Shown: positions 24,435 to 36,130 of the stretch, one piece after another
Numbering within the stretch: position 1 is the first letter of the stretch
How the letters are laid out: each line of letters opens with the position of its first letter
Source of the DNA: Berberis thunbergii
Lineage: Eukaryota > Streptophyta > Magnoliopsida > Ranunculales > Berberidaceae
DNA length: 64,000 nt
Direction: 5' to 3'
Assembly (NCBI GenBank): GCA_003290165.1
Contig: QNQO01006971.1
Coordinates: 62,001-126,000, forward strand
Position numbers and translations under genes: made by a program
The notes under the pieces: model-generated
What the model saw: the letters and a program-made list of their open reading frames with translations, nothing else
Database searches by the model: none
What the model was told of the DNA's origin: nothing

Positions 24435-25780
24435 TTATATATGTATGAATAGAATAATGAACATATTGCAAGCTCGGAAGCTCTTTGGTTTCTAACAATA
24501 GTACTTATTAACGAGATTAAGTGATGGATGCAACTCCCATGGAGTTTGGGTTGGAAAACTTCATGTCAACGACATGCGCCCTATTTTTTAGTCTGTTGTA
24601 CCTTCACCATTATTGACCTTCTAGAGTTTTTTGCAGCTAACCTGCATGAATATTTGTTGGATGTATTCCTTCCCTAATACAAATCAAAGATGTTTTTTTA
24701 TAAGAAAGACCACATGGAGATGAAAAGAGATGATGGCTATCTAGTTGTCAATTTAAGATGAAAAGGCCAATTTTATCTCCACTGATATGTTTGAGCTTGC
24801 TACGTTCTATGAGATCACATTGTTTCCCCTTGTTAAGCAACTAATTTTAAGTTGCATTAATTTTTTGGAGCTAGTATCATGAAATGTTTATAGACATCCT
24901 AATGATTAAATTTTTTATGTTACAAAAACTCTCTCCAAAATAAAGAAAAAGGATAAGAAACAACGAGACCATGACTTGTGAGATTCCATGTTTCATACTA
25001 CTAGCTACTACTATTTGTCATGACAAACTCTGACAAATGGTGAAAACTAGGGCTAGGCATTTCAAATTGAAAAATCGGACTGAGCCGAACCGGGAACCAG
25101 ACCAATCAAGCTGGTATGGGTATGTATTTTTAATGTTATTTTAATCTTCAATCCTAAAAATCGGACCGGGCCAAAATTATCGATTTGGTCGTTGCTTCCA
25201 ATTCCTAAAACCCGCCGAGTATTTTTAAAAATAATTAATTTTTATATTTTATATATTAATTACAATTTTGTAGGCTTTCATTCACAAATTTCATTGACTC
25301 CTTCCCCCCTTCCTCTTTGCTGTTCGATTTCTCCTGCACTACTAGGCCCTAAGATCACGTTAGGTCTAACTGAAACTAGCCTATTTTTTACGTTGGAATG
25401 CTTCTACTGTACCCAAAAGTTCTATTCAAAAGCTTCACGAACAGGTATGCGTCCTTCAACACTGACTCATTTCTTTGTAAAGTATTTGATTGAGATGAAC
25501 TCAGATTGGTAGAAAACAAAAAAAAACCCTAACTTTTGTTGATCGAAAACCCAAATCCTAGCTTTTGTAAAAACCTAGCTCAATCGTTAAAAATTTCATT
25601 GAGTAAAAATTTCATCTTTTCATTAAATTTCATTTGGGCTAATTGTTTGGTTCTTGTCACAATTCTCCATTTTCTACTTTGGAGGATATGCAAAAATTGA
25701 TGTGTTGGGTGTATTCTCTACTTGGGTAGGCGTTTGCTTTTGTGGACTGATACTAATTGTGTTTTTTTAGTAATTATATT
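24435..25780. other. Intergenic sequence; possible orphan hAT-like end
   Basis: Near 25049 the sequence CTAGGGCTAGGCA, followed by GAACCGGGAACC and AAAATCGGACCGGGCC, resembles the start of a non-autonomous hAT element. I could not find a matching right end. The rest has no recognised gene. Confidence 0.4.
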
Positions 25781-27990
25781 TGATGATACATCAAAATAGA
25801 CCAATCATCACGACCATATAGGGTGGGCACGAGACGGGATGGACTCATCCCTATCCCATCCCGTTCATTCGGGATCGGGACGGGATATAACTCATCCCAA
25901 ACGGGATCGGGATGGGATATGACCAACATGCTTCATATTGTAACATATGTACTGCAATATGATTATGTACTGTAATTTTACTGTAATAGTGTTAACATAT
26001 GTAATTCCATATAAGACAACAATGTATATAAGATAGCAATGTATATAAGACAACAATGTATGTAAGACAACAATGTTAACATCAATGATCTCTTCATCCT
26101 CGGAGGTTTTTTGGAATCCAAGTTGTTGTTGTTGCTGTTCTTCTTCTTCTTCTTCTTTTTGATCAATCTATCAAAGAAACAAAGAACCCAATTAATATTG
26201 TAAATCAGTCAATCAAAGAAATTGTTTATAATCACTAATCAGTCTATCAAAGAAATTTATCAACTTGCATATAGATCAATAAATCAAGAAGATGAATCCA
26301 TCAACTGGTAGATGAGGTTCTTATAGTTTTTAATTTTCAATTGGCCTATGGAATTCATATAAATCAAAACTTCAAAAGATTTAGCAGCATCACTAACAAA
26401 TTGCAATCAGAACCAAAATCTTTTGTATTCTACAAAGTGAAGCAACACAACTTGCATATTGATCTATACATAATCATTTATTGGTTACAACTAACATTGT
26501 CATGAAATCACAAACCATTCACAAAACAACTATAAACACAACACAGAACAGAAGTTGCGATGCCATTGCATATCGGTGTCGTTATTAATAGATTCTACTG
26601 TTAGCACCTAGGGTAAAGTTCCAGACTCAAATTTACTTTAGTGTGCCCTTCATGCGATGAAAAACATTCATGGATATTGCTTTGGTTTTTTTACCCCTTT
26701 AGCGTGTTTTATTTGCTCTTTTGGGTTGCTTGCTTTTAGTTAAAACTTTGAAAGTTGTTTTCTTTATAGCAGTTAGAAACTAAAAATTTGCAAGTCAACA
26801 AATGCGTTGGAGATCTAACCTATAAAAACGGATTTGTGCAGACAAAAAACTGAATCGAAGTTGGATCTGAGACCAGAGGTGTTGGATCTGAGAGTGAACA
26901 AGTTGGATCAAAGAAGAAAAATGTTGGATCTGATACCGGAGGTGTCGAGTGAGGCAATGATCAGCGGGGGCTCTGACTCGCCGGAGGGAAGGAAGACAGC
27001 GTGGTTGTTTTTGTTGTTCTTCTCTTTGTTTCTTTTCGATGCTCTAACTCGTAGGAGGGAAGGAAGACGACGTTGTTCTTCTTTCTTCTTCTTTTTGTTG
27101 TTTCTTGAAGTTGATTGAATCTCTTTGAAGTTGAGAAAAGGAAAGAGTAAACCAAATGAATCAGAACTAAGAGATTAGTCTAGAGATGTGCACAAATGAA
27201 ATGTTGATTGCTATCTCCACCATTGATATTATGTGGGAATCCAAAAATTGCAATCCTAAAATAAATATATAAATAAAAATATTAAAATTATTAATAATAA
27301 ATATAAAAAAAATCAGTTCGGGACGGGACGTGATTGACGGGATTGAAAATCTCCATCCCATCCCATCCCATTCTAGATTGAGACGGGACGGGACAGGATC
27401 GGGATGAGATTGATCAATCCCAATAAGACTCGAAAAATGGGACGAGATCGATATCGCGGGATGGGATGCCCACTGCTACGACCATACACGTGGCAGAAAA
27501 CATCCATCGTGAGGATGTGGATTCCCATCTATTGGGCCAGCTTGTAAACCCAAGAAGAATAAAGCCAACTATAAGAAGATATAATCAAAGCCCGAATCCA
27601 GGCCTGACCGAATCAAAGCCTAAATCTAGGCCCGACACACGTTCTCTCATAAAGAAGGGGAATGTTGCACCAAAAAAAGTCATGGAGGGAGTTACACATC
27701 CACAGATGCATCTCCATCAAGGAAGAGACTGTTACGAGAAACATCTCATTCCGTTGCATCTCACATTTAAGTCACATAGAGAATTAACCGTGACCATTAT
27801 AAAAGATAAATAAAACATTCGACACAGGTATGCAACTTTAATTGAATTTTGTCCAGATTTACTTTCTTATTCAAACAAAGTTGCCGACTTAAGCATCGGA
27901 GTGCCTTCAGCCACCAAAAAGGTGGTCATCGGCAGTCTAACATCTGTTTTGCTGGTCAAACTCACAGGAAGATGATTTTTGGACGCATCA
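25781..27990 (+). mobile_element. Solo LTR of the Tat-like family, split by a hAT element
   Basis: LTR sequence starts TGATGATACATCAAAATAG at 25781, is interrupted at 25819, resumes at 27479 and ends GGACGCATCA at 27990. The U5 motif CTTAAGCATCGGAGTGCC is intact. A perfect 5-bp target duplication ATATT flanks it (25776-25780 and 27991-27995). No primer-binding site or internal region follows. So this is a solo LTR left by LTR-LTR recombination, with a later insertion inside. Confidence 0.85.
25819..27478. mobile_element. Non-autonomous hAT element (TAGGGTGGGCA family), copy 1, inside the solo LTR
   Basis: The ends are TAGGGTGGGCACGAGACGGG and GGGATGCCCACTGCTA. An exact 8-bp target duplication CGACCATA lies at 25811-25818 and 27479-27486. 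Subterminal GGGACGGGAT/ATCCCGTCCC motifs are repeated on both sides. The 1,660-bp interior contains TTC and GTT runs near 26125-26160 and a short repeated-peptide frame (26834-27118) that I do not regard as a gene. Two shorter relatives lie at 32214 and 33458. Confidence 0.85.
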
Positions 27991-28253
27991 ATATTAGTAT
28001 GATTGTTATATCAAAATGTAATTCATAAGTATGTTGATTTTGCAGTTGATGTTGAAGATGACCACTTATTTGGATTTTGATTTTGTGAAACCACAATTGG
28101 GATAGTTTTCTAGTTTTAAACCAAAGTTAGATGGCAAAAATTAAACTTTAGAAATTTTGTACGAATCTACAAATGTGATTGCTCATGTGTCAAATTGGTT
28201 TTAACTTATTATGGATATGCTTTATTTTAGATTAACTTCTTGAATGATTAGTG

Positions 28254-28768
28254 ATGCGTCCATATCTTGTTCTCCTTAGAGTTTGACCTGCAAAACAGAT
28301 GTTAGACTGCCAATGATCACCTATTTTGTGGTCGAAGGCATTTCGATGCTTAAGTCAGCAATTCTGTTGAAAAATGAAGTAAATCTGGACAAAACTCAGT
28401 TAAAGTTGCATACATTTGTCGATTGTTCTTTTTACCTTATATAATGTTCGCAGTTAATTATCTGTGTGACTTAAGCATATGATGCGCAACAGGAGGAGAA
28501 GTTTTTTGTAAAAGTCCCCTTCGATGCGTCCGTGGAGGCAAAACTCTCTCCACGATTCTTTTCTTATGCAACACTTTTCTACTTTATGAGAGGACTCGTT
28601 CGGGCCTGAGTTATGACTTCTTCTGATGAGCCCTATTTGGGCTTTTATGATTGTTTTGCCCTTTTTAGGTTTTATGTGCTGGCCCAATTTTGGGATACTT
28701 GATCCTCGTGATGGATGATTTCTGCCACATGTATGGCTGTGATGACGGTCTATTTTGATATATTATCA
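28254..28768 (-). mobile_element. Second solo LTR of the same family, inverted
   Basis: Reverse-strand sequence runs from TGATAATATATCAAAATAG at 28768 to GGACGCATCA at 28254. It aligns with the split LTR at 25781-27990, including the U5 motif. The flanks (ATTAG on the left, TTAGC on the right) fit a target duplication CTAAT on the minus strand if the first LTR base is shared. It lies tail to tail with the other solo LTR, 263 bp away. Confidence 0.78.
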
Positions 28769-28989
28769 TTAGCATGGATTACATTCTTTTATACCTTTGA
28801 TGAGATAGAATATCCTAATTTTTCATGTTATTAACTTATATATTAGAGCTATTATGACCTAGGCAAAGATGAGAAGAAAAATGTTGTGAGTGTTTTTTTT
28901 TGTGTTTTCGTCATTGTGTGTTTTGCTTGAATTATATTTTCGGGTTTCTTAAATGTTTTTGAATAACAAATTAACTATTGTTGATGTGA

Positions 28990-31890
28990 TTTAGGTTAAT
29001 CCCAAAGCGCTCAACCATGGATGGTAGTTCTACATCTCCAAATTCAACTCTAATTCATTATCGTCACTACAAACTCAAGATGCACCACCATCTAGTTAAG
29101 AGAGAACCCCATCTATTCAAGAGAGAGGATTTCCCCCCTTTCTCTTTCTACTACAAAAACATCGAAGGTATGCAGTCATTTTAGTAAAACAAATATATAG
29201 GGGAAATGGATGAATAAGATTTGTACGCATTGTAAAGGTTATTTTGCATGCCATAGTTAAAAAATGGTACATCTACCCTACGTAGACATTTGCACGAATC
29301 TTGTCCGAATTCTCCTTTAAAAGTGACAAATAACCAAAAAATCATTTATTTTAATAAGATACCCTAGTTGTGTACCTGTTTAATAAGGAAAGATGTAGAA
29401 GAGCTTGTGTGGAAATGATTATCAATGATGAGCTTCCTTATAAGCATGTGGAACGGTTGTGACTTAGGTGATTCATGAAGGAGGCACAACCTAGGTTTGA
29501 TCCACCATTTCACAGAACCATTGCTAGAGATGTGTGGACTATTTTTTCAAGAAGAAAAAACCAAAATCAAGAGTTTCGTTTCTTACAACTATCAAAGAGT
29601 TTCTTTTACCAAATTTGAACTTTAATCCAAAATGACAATTATATGACTATAACGCCCATTTTATTGATGATGTGTGGAATAATCAATTTTTGTCAAATTA
29701 CCAGCCATCTAGGGAATGCTATTGGAGAATTTTATAGAGGTGTTTGAGCGATTGGGGCATAGGGTATTCATTGTTACTCTTGATAAAACTACTTCAAATG
29801 ATGATGTTGTTAGGCATATGAATACGAAGTTGAAGGTGTGGAATATTCTTGTGTTAATGGGGAGTTTTTGCATATGAGGTGTTGGGCTCATATCACAAAG
29901 TTGATTGTTTGTAATCGATTAGTTGAATTGCATACTCATATTAAGAGTACTCATAGGACTTGCAAGTACACTGGGTCTTCCCCAATTGGCTTTGAGAGAT
30001 TTAGGCAATGTTTATCATTGGAGAAAATTGAAAGTACAATTCCTTTGCCTTTGGAGTGTAAAACTAGGTGGAATTCCACTTACTTATTAGGCAACTTTAT
30101 AGGTACATAAAGCCTTTCAAAGGTTGGCGGATGAGGATATGAAATTTGTTTTGTATTTTAGCGGTGGTTTTAACCATTATGAGAAACCAATAAAGAAAAT
30201 AAAACTGTTGAAGGAGGCGAAAAAAAAAGTTGAAATCTCAATTACATGTATCACATATTGGTCGTATGCGAGGCATTTGTTAAGTTTTTGAAGTTTTATG
30301 AGACTACTCTGAGGTTTAGTTGTTCCAAGAAGGTGACGACCAGTACACCCTTTCAACTCACGAGATTATGGAAGATTTAAAGTCCACAATGAGAATTGAG
30401 ACCCCTTCATGAAAATGGTTGCAAGTTCCATGAAAATAAAGTTTGACAACTATTGGGAAAATATCAAGTAGGGGGGGGGGGCATTTAGGACCAAAAGCTC
30501 GGACCGATCGGGTCGGTTTTTATTAATTATAAATGTTTCGGTTTTAAAAGCCCAACCTGAAGTTTCTAGTCCGGGCCTCGGTTTCCATTTCTGAAGCCCG
30601 TCGGGTAATCGGCCCGGCCCTACTCCTCGACTCCTTGTGCAACACTGCCACGTGTGCCATTCTTTTCCTCTTCCTATTTATCTTCTTTTTCCTTTTCTTT
30701 TTCTTTGCAATTCTTCTTTGAACCAAGGGACAGAGAGCTGGGAGACGAGAGGGACAAAGATGGACGAGAGGGACAGAAATGGAGAGAGCAGGGAGACACA
30801 AGGGACTTATGTGGGCGAGAGCGAGGAGACCATTATGCAGATTTTGTTAAAGAATAGAAGAAGAATGCGGTGTTCGATGGGGCGGTGTTTGGAGATTGAT
30901 GGTGATGTTGCAGTGTTTGGTGGTCAATGATGCAGTGTTTGGTGGTCTGATGATGCGGTGTTTGGATGCTGATGGTGAGTTGTTTGATTTGGATGTTGAT
31001 GGTGAGTGGTTTGGATGCGGTGTTTGATTTGGAAGCGGTGGTTTGATGGATGCGGTGGTTTGATTTGGATGCTGTATTTGAGATCCCAGCTTTCTCACAT
31101 CTGAACCAAGATCGGCCCGACGGCCCTGACCCGAGAATTTTGTTAACCGACCCTATTCAGTCCGGTCTCGGTTTTCAAATTTCAGTTTTAAAAAATTCGA
31201 TCGGGGCTTCGGTTTTTGGTTTTCGGGCCTGTTACCCGGACTTGCCCAACCCTAGTATCAAGGATGTAAATCAACTTATGCTTGTGCCAGTAGCTTTTGA
31301 TCATATTTATGAAATTGACTACATCAATTACGGGTTAAAGTTCTTAGTTGAAGATGCTTTCATGGTTGATGAGTTAACAGAAGAGGTGAGGGATCTATTA
31401 ATACGTTTATATGTAGTGTATAAAAATGATAATCCAAATGAACCACAAGCTTATTCGGAGGTTACGAAAGACAGTGGTGGCATTAGAAATGAAGAAAAGA
31501 GTAATCCATTGTTGTATGGCTTTATGAAAAGAAGAAAAAACAAGGATGTAGTTCATTTTACAAATAAAGTTGATAAGTATTTGGCGGAGACATCTTAGAA
31601 TCCAAGGAATTTAGCATTTAATTTGCTAAAATGGTGGAAAGAGAACTCTCTAAGGTTACTTATCTTTTCTAAGGTTGCAAGGGATGTGTTTGCGGTTTCG
31701 GTTTCAAGTGTGGCTTTGAAAACCGCCTTTAGTGCCAAAAAGAGTTGTGGATCTTTTCCAAGCTTGTTTGGCTCCTAAGATCATGGAAACACTTATTTGC
31801 ACAAATAATTGCTTTAAAGCCGAGGCTTTTTACTTTTATAAGGAGCCCACGAAAGATGAGATAGATTTCTACTAATCTTTGGAGAAAATG
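28990..31890 (+). pseudogene. hAT-family transposase pseudogene (RICESLEEPER-like), split by another element
   Basis: The host of these parts would be a cut-and-paste transposase with BED finger, RNase H-like fold and C-terminal dimerisation domain. Seen in order: a zf-BED relic (CTHCKGYF, then after a frameshift GTSTLRRHLHESC) near 29220-29320; a catalytic-core part at 29838-30110 with MRCWAHITKLIV and CKTRWNSTYLL; and after the insertion at 30469-31254, VNQLMLVPVAFDH to about 31598. A hATC-like block lies near 31670-31880, with SVSSVALKTAFSAKKS (normally SE-SAFSTGGR). Stops and frameshifts occur throughout. I could not find its terminal inverted repeats. Confidence 0.8.
30469..31254. mobile_element. 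Non-autonomous hAT-type element inserted in the hAT transposase pseudogene
   Basis: 786 bp. The left end TAGGGGGGGGGGCA and right end TGCCCAACCCTA have a near-exact 8-bp duplication, ATATCAAG at 30461-30468 and GTATCAAG at 31255-31262 (7 of 8). Subterminal GGCCCG/CGGGCC motifs occur on both sides. The middle has degenerate tandem GGTGGTTTGATGTTGATG-like runs near 30890-31070. It is younger than the transposase gene it interrupts. Confidence 0.82.
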
Positions 31891-32213
31891 GGGAAGGGTA
31901 AAATAATTCTTTTAATCTTTTAATCTTTTAATACTTGTATCTTACTTTTAACTTTTAATTTTGTCAAAATATTTTCTCATATATGCATATATGTTCTTGA
32001 CTTATAGAATTGAAGTATTGCAAATTGTACAAGATATTACAACTACTAGTATGACTAATTTAAATATAGATTGATGTATGTTTAATAATTTAGTTTATTA
32101 TTCATTTTGAATTTTCATAGCTACTTTGAGTTTTTTTTTTTAACTTGACTAAAAATAGTAGTATTTTTTTATAGCATGGAATGGATGATTGAAGATGGAG
32201 GAGTATGGAGATG
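31891..32213. other. Intergenic AT-rich sequence
   Basis: Nothing recognised. It probably contains the 3' untranslated end of the hAT element. Confidence 0.4.
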
Positions 32214-33012
32214 TAGGGGGTGGGCACAGGACGGGATGAAGCTCATCCTGATCCCAACCGTTGCTTTATCTTTGGGACGAGATAAACCCCATTCTATTCC
32301 AAACGGGTTCGAGACGAGACGGGATGAGCATGATTGAATTTTTGTGCAATCTAAACTTGTTACTAGGTTATTATTACGTGCACATTTAAACTTATAGTCA
32401 TATAATTACTATATTATTAACCATTCCCATTAGGTCTACTAATGTCAAACTCTAAAAAGTAGGGGCAACGTTCAAGTATATTCTAGGCATCTATATAAGG
32501 CCCACGTCCAATAAGAGTGGGGCAACTCTTCGAAGCACAATAGACCAGCCCATTCTTACTTTAAGCACATTATTTTGTTCCAGAATATGCTAGGTCTTGT
32601 TTTTGTAGGTTTCTATTTATAGTATTATGTATGTCATCAATTGAAGAATACTATAGTTTATTTTCTATCATTATACATATTAAGGAGCTATGTATGAAAG
32701 TGATATTGTTTTATACCATAGACAATTATTTGTGGTGTTAAGTTCACACAACTCCTCAAAACTTCATGTACCACACTTAATTTGACACACAAAATTTTGA
32801 GCTAATAAATATTAAAAATTAATAATAATAAATATTAAATAAATAAATTCTGGACAGAACGGGACGGGATGGGTGGATTGAAAATCTTCATTCTAATCTC
32901 ATCCCATTCTAGATCGGGATGGGACAAGATCGAGATAGCTTTGATCAATCCCAAAAGAACCCAGAAAAAATTGGGACGAGATCAGGATCACGGGATGAGA
33001 TGCCCACCCTTA
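32214..33012. mobile_element. Non-autonomous hAT element (TAGGGTGGGCA family), copy 2
   Basis: 799 bp, from TAGGGGGTGGGCACAGGACG to GAGATGCCCACCCTTA. Target duplication TGGAGATG (32206-32213) and TGGAGACG (33013-33020), 7 of 8. Subterminal GGGACGGGATG motifs match copy 1. Confidence 0.85.
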
Positions 33013-33457
33013 TGGAGACGAGGGCCACAAAGAGTCTTTTAATGCTTTTTAGTTTTGTATTTTGAATATTAGAAATTTAGAACTTTGAATTTTGAATGTT
33101 GGAAATTTGGAATGTGTTTTGTGTTTTGAATATTTGTAAGGCTTTATGGAACTTTGAAATGTTGGATATTGAAACTTTGTAATGTTGTATATCTGTCGAA
33201 TATCCCATCAATTTTTTATGATTGAAGTTTGAGTAGTTACTTTATGTGCAAGTAGTAGTTTAATTGTAAAAATGTAAAAATGTTGTTTCTACTGTCTATA
33301 ATAGGTATTGTGCATTTTGGCCTAAGAACTTGCCAAAATTTTGGTCACCTGAGACCACAGTTAACTGAAATTTCAGTCTAGTCTTGATCCAATCAGGTCC
33401 TATCTAAGTCCTTAAAAATACGGTCCTTACGAAATCGGTTTGATTCTCGAGCTTGGA
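33013..33457. other. Spacer between two hAT elements
   Basis: AT-rich, with degenerate TTGAATATT/GGAAATTTGGAA repetition near 33058-33190. No gene seen. Confidence 0.4.
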
Positions 33458-34217
33458 TAAGGGTGGGCATCCCATCCCGCTATCCCGATCCCGTCCTGGT
33501 CTCGTCCTATCCCATCCCGATATTTTTTGGGTCATTTTGGGATTGATCAAACTCATCTCGATCCCGATCTAGAATGGAATGGGATCAATATAGAGTTTTT
33601 CAATCTCGCCCATCCCGTCCTGAACTTATTTTTTAATGTTTATTATGATTAATTTTAATCAAACTACTTTATAAATAAAAGTTTATGATGTGTTGAAATT
33701 AAATCAAAACATTTAGAAAATTTACGATTTTATGTTCTTTGTTTAGATAAAAACTTTAATTTGGATATTTTAGGTCAAATACGACCCATGAAAATTTATG
33801 CTTTTCACATTTTAGATTGGTTAGAACAATTATTCTTGTAGAAAAACAAAGGCGAATGATGGTTTGTTTTAGTTTTGCACTATAAGTCATATATACAATT
33901 ATTGGTTAGTGTGTCACACAAAGGATGTTTAAACTAAAATTTGTAAGTTGATTGTACTATAAATTTTATATGACATTTAATATTGTTACGTTGAAAGTTA
34001 TATGCACATAAATTTGACATTATTGGTGTTTTAGCAATGTGATATGAAATTTTATTATTTTTTATTGGAGAACTATTTAGTACATGCTCATCCCGTCCCG
34101 AATCCGTTTGGGATGGGACAAGGTTGGGATGATGTGTATCCCGTTTTGGTCCCAAATGAACGGGATGAGATAGAGATGAAGTCCATCACGTTCCATTCCT
34201 TTTCGTGCCCACTCCTA
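33458..34217. mobile_element. Non-autonomous hAT element (TAGGGTGGGCA family), copy 3, inverted
   Basis: 760 bp. The left end TAAGGGTGGGCATCCCATCC corresponds to the right end of copies 1 and 2, so it is in the opposite orientation. The right end is CGTGCCCACTCCTA. Target duplication AGCTTGGA (33450-33457) and AGCTTGGG (34218-34225), 7 of 8. It ends about 250 bp past the UGT stop codon. Confidence 0.85.
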
Positions 34218-34473
34218 AGCTTGGGTACTCGACCAGTTACCATGACTGAGCCCAACTCTATTGAAAACATAGATTAGTTGTTTGTTCAATACATATGTAT
34301 TAAAAATGACAAGCCATGATAAGTACACATAAAATATTAAATTTGTGGACTAATATCAAAATGATAGAAATGATTTAAGAAGGTCACCCAAAAAAGGAAA
34401 AAAAAAAATTCATTGCATACTTACTCAGCAATGAGATAGACATTTAAGAATTGAAGGAAAATTTTGAGAACAT

Positions 34474-35892
34474 TCACTCCCCAATCAAATCCTGAATTAA
34501 ACATCCAATAGACCTAAAGGAAGACCCACCATCCATAACAGCTTTCCTACACTTGTCTCCCATTTCCTTCACCCTTTTTCTCACTTCACTATCACTGTCG
34601 ACCAAACATCTTATCCCACTCTCTATTTCTTCTGCGTTCCTAAATATTTCTTCATTATCTTTATAACAATCACCTTGTCTCATCTGCACACCCAATCCCA
34701 ATTCCGTGACTATCTCAAATGCATTCATTTTCTGTTCAGCATAGAGTGGCCAAGTGAGCATGGGGATTCCAAACCATACACTCTCCAACGTTGAGTTCCA
34801 TCCACAATGTGAGACAAAACCTCCCGTCGCCTCATGGGCCAGGACCTCCACTTGCGGAGCCCATCCACAAACCAAACCCCTCTCTGCCGATCGTTTCAAG
34901 AACCCTTGTGGAAGCACTTCCTCCAAGTTGGTGTAGTCACTGGGCAATTCTAACTTAGTAGCTGGTGGCCTACGAAGTGACCACAAGAACCTATGGCCAC
35001 TCCGCTCGAGGCCACCAGCTATCTCCTTCACCTGTTGTGCAGTGAAGGCTCCGCCACTGCCAAAGCAAAGGAAGACAACGGATGCAGGAGGTTGATTGTC
35101 TAGCCATGCAATGATCTTCTCATGATGCCCTGTTTTTTTCGAGCGGCGGTTCAGATCAAGAATCGGCCCCACCGGATAGACTTTTGGATGATGATGATTG
35201 GAAAATGTTTCCATGGCTTTGGGCTCCAACTCAGAGGCTGAATTCACAATAATGCCTTTGACTTTTCTAAAATTACGAGCGTGGTAGAGAAGCAATTTGT
35301 AGCTTTGGCTGTTTGTATCAAACATGACAGAAGGTAACGCAAGAGTTGGAACTGAGTTTACAAAACTCGGTATGAGCAGTGACTCACGTCGCAAGATACG
35401 GTCTTGGATCTGATTCTCATCATGCAGAGTAGGGAAGTGAAGCATGAAACCTAACACGGCTGCACCCGAAACGTAGTAAAGGTAAGGAGGGATGCCTAGA
35501 TGGTCAGCCACATCGATTATGGTGGTCGTAAACATGTCAACAAACAACCCAACGATGGGTTCAGAATTAGTGAGTAGTTGGTTGATGGTGTGTTTGATTT
35601 GTGGTTTGTAGCTATCAATCAAAAGAGAAAAGAAAGGGATTCCAGGCTGTACATCAGGTGGTAGTGGAACTTCAGGTGGAGGGAGATGGATGAATCGAAT
35701 TGTTTTGGTGCCGGATTCAGACGACTCATCAACTGGGGTGGTAGCGGAGATATGGCCTGGTTCAGGTATGATGAGGATAGTGGCGGAGAAGCAATCACAG
35801 CGAGAGGTTAAACGCTTTGCAAATTCCACTGTTGGGTTTAGGTGACTGATTCCAAATGAAGGGACGAACACAAGTTCAGCCTTCATCTTCAC
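34474..35892 (-). CDS. UDP-glycosyltransferase, UGT71-type (family 1), intact single exon
   Basis: A 472-residue cytosolic family-1 enzyme that would transfer a sugar from a UDP-sugar to a small acceptor such as a phenolic or terpenoid. The N-terminus AELVFVPSFGISHLNPTVEF has the catalytic His at 17 and fits the UGT71 group; the partner Asp is D119 in GLFVDMFTT. The plant PSPG box spans W344-Q387: it begins WAPQVEVLAHEATGGFVSHC, contains HCGWNS and ends AEQ. The final Gln is typical of UDP-glucose users. No intron is needed and the length is normal for plants (450-490). The first of two in-frame ATGs is used (residues 1 and 3 are Met). The exact acceptor cannot be told from sequence. Flanks are a hAT MITE downstream and a large inverted repeat upstream. 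Confidence 0.95.
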   Translation of the reverse strand: MKMKAELVFVPSFGISHLNPTVEFAKRLTSRCDCFSATILIIPEPGHISATTPVDESSESGTKTIRFIHLPPPEVPLPPDVQPGIPFFSLLIDSYKPQIKHTINQLLTNSEPIVGLFVDMFTTTIIDVADHLGIPPYLYYVSGAAVLGFMLHFPTLHDENQIQDRILRRESLLIPSFVNSVPTLALPSVMFDTNSQSYKLLLYHARNFRKVKGIIVNSASELEPKAMETFSNHHHPKVYPVGPILDLNRRSKKTGHHEKIIAWLDNQPPASVVFLCFGSGGAFTAQQVKEIAGGLERSGHRFLWSLRRPPATKLELPSDYTNLEEVLPQGFLKRSAERGLVCGWAPQVEVLAHEATGGFVSHCGWNSTLESVWFGIPMLTWPLYAEQKMNAFEIVTELGLGVQMRQGDCYKDNEEIFRNAEEIESGIRCLVDSDSEVRKRVKEMGDKCRKAVMDGGSSFRSIGCLIQDLIGE

Positions 35893-36130
35893 TTCACCTA
35901 CCCCTAGTTCTTACTAGTTGTTTTCGTAAGCAAAAGGAGCATAAATATTAAATAAGCATCTTATATGGTGTCTATTCTATTCTTGAATTGGGTTGAAAAA
36001 AATATAGGTGATAGAGTGAGTATTCTAATTAGGTCTGACCACACTAGTGTCTTAATTAATTACGCATGAGATGACGCAAAAAATGAAACAGTACATGTGA
36101 GGCAGACACCTTCCATGCATACGAAGAAAC
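35893..36130 (-). promoter_or_regulatory. Short upstream region of the UGT gene
   Basis: Only about 240 bp lie between the UGT ATG and the edge of the desaturase inverted repeat. A TATATTT candidate TATA box is at 36006-36000, about 110 bp before the ATG. This is a guess by position and composition only. Confidence 0.35.

Noticed and set aside
31050..31598. 182-codon frame starting in the non-autonomous hAT element
   Set aside because: Only its second half (after 31262) is hAT transposase; the first half is an accidental fusion with the inserted element.
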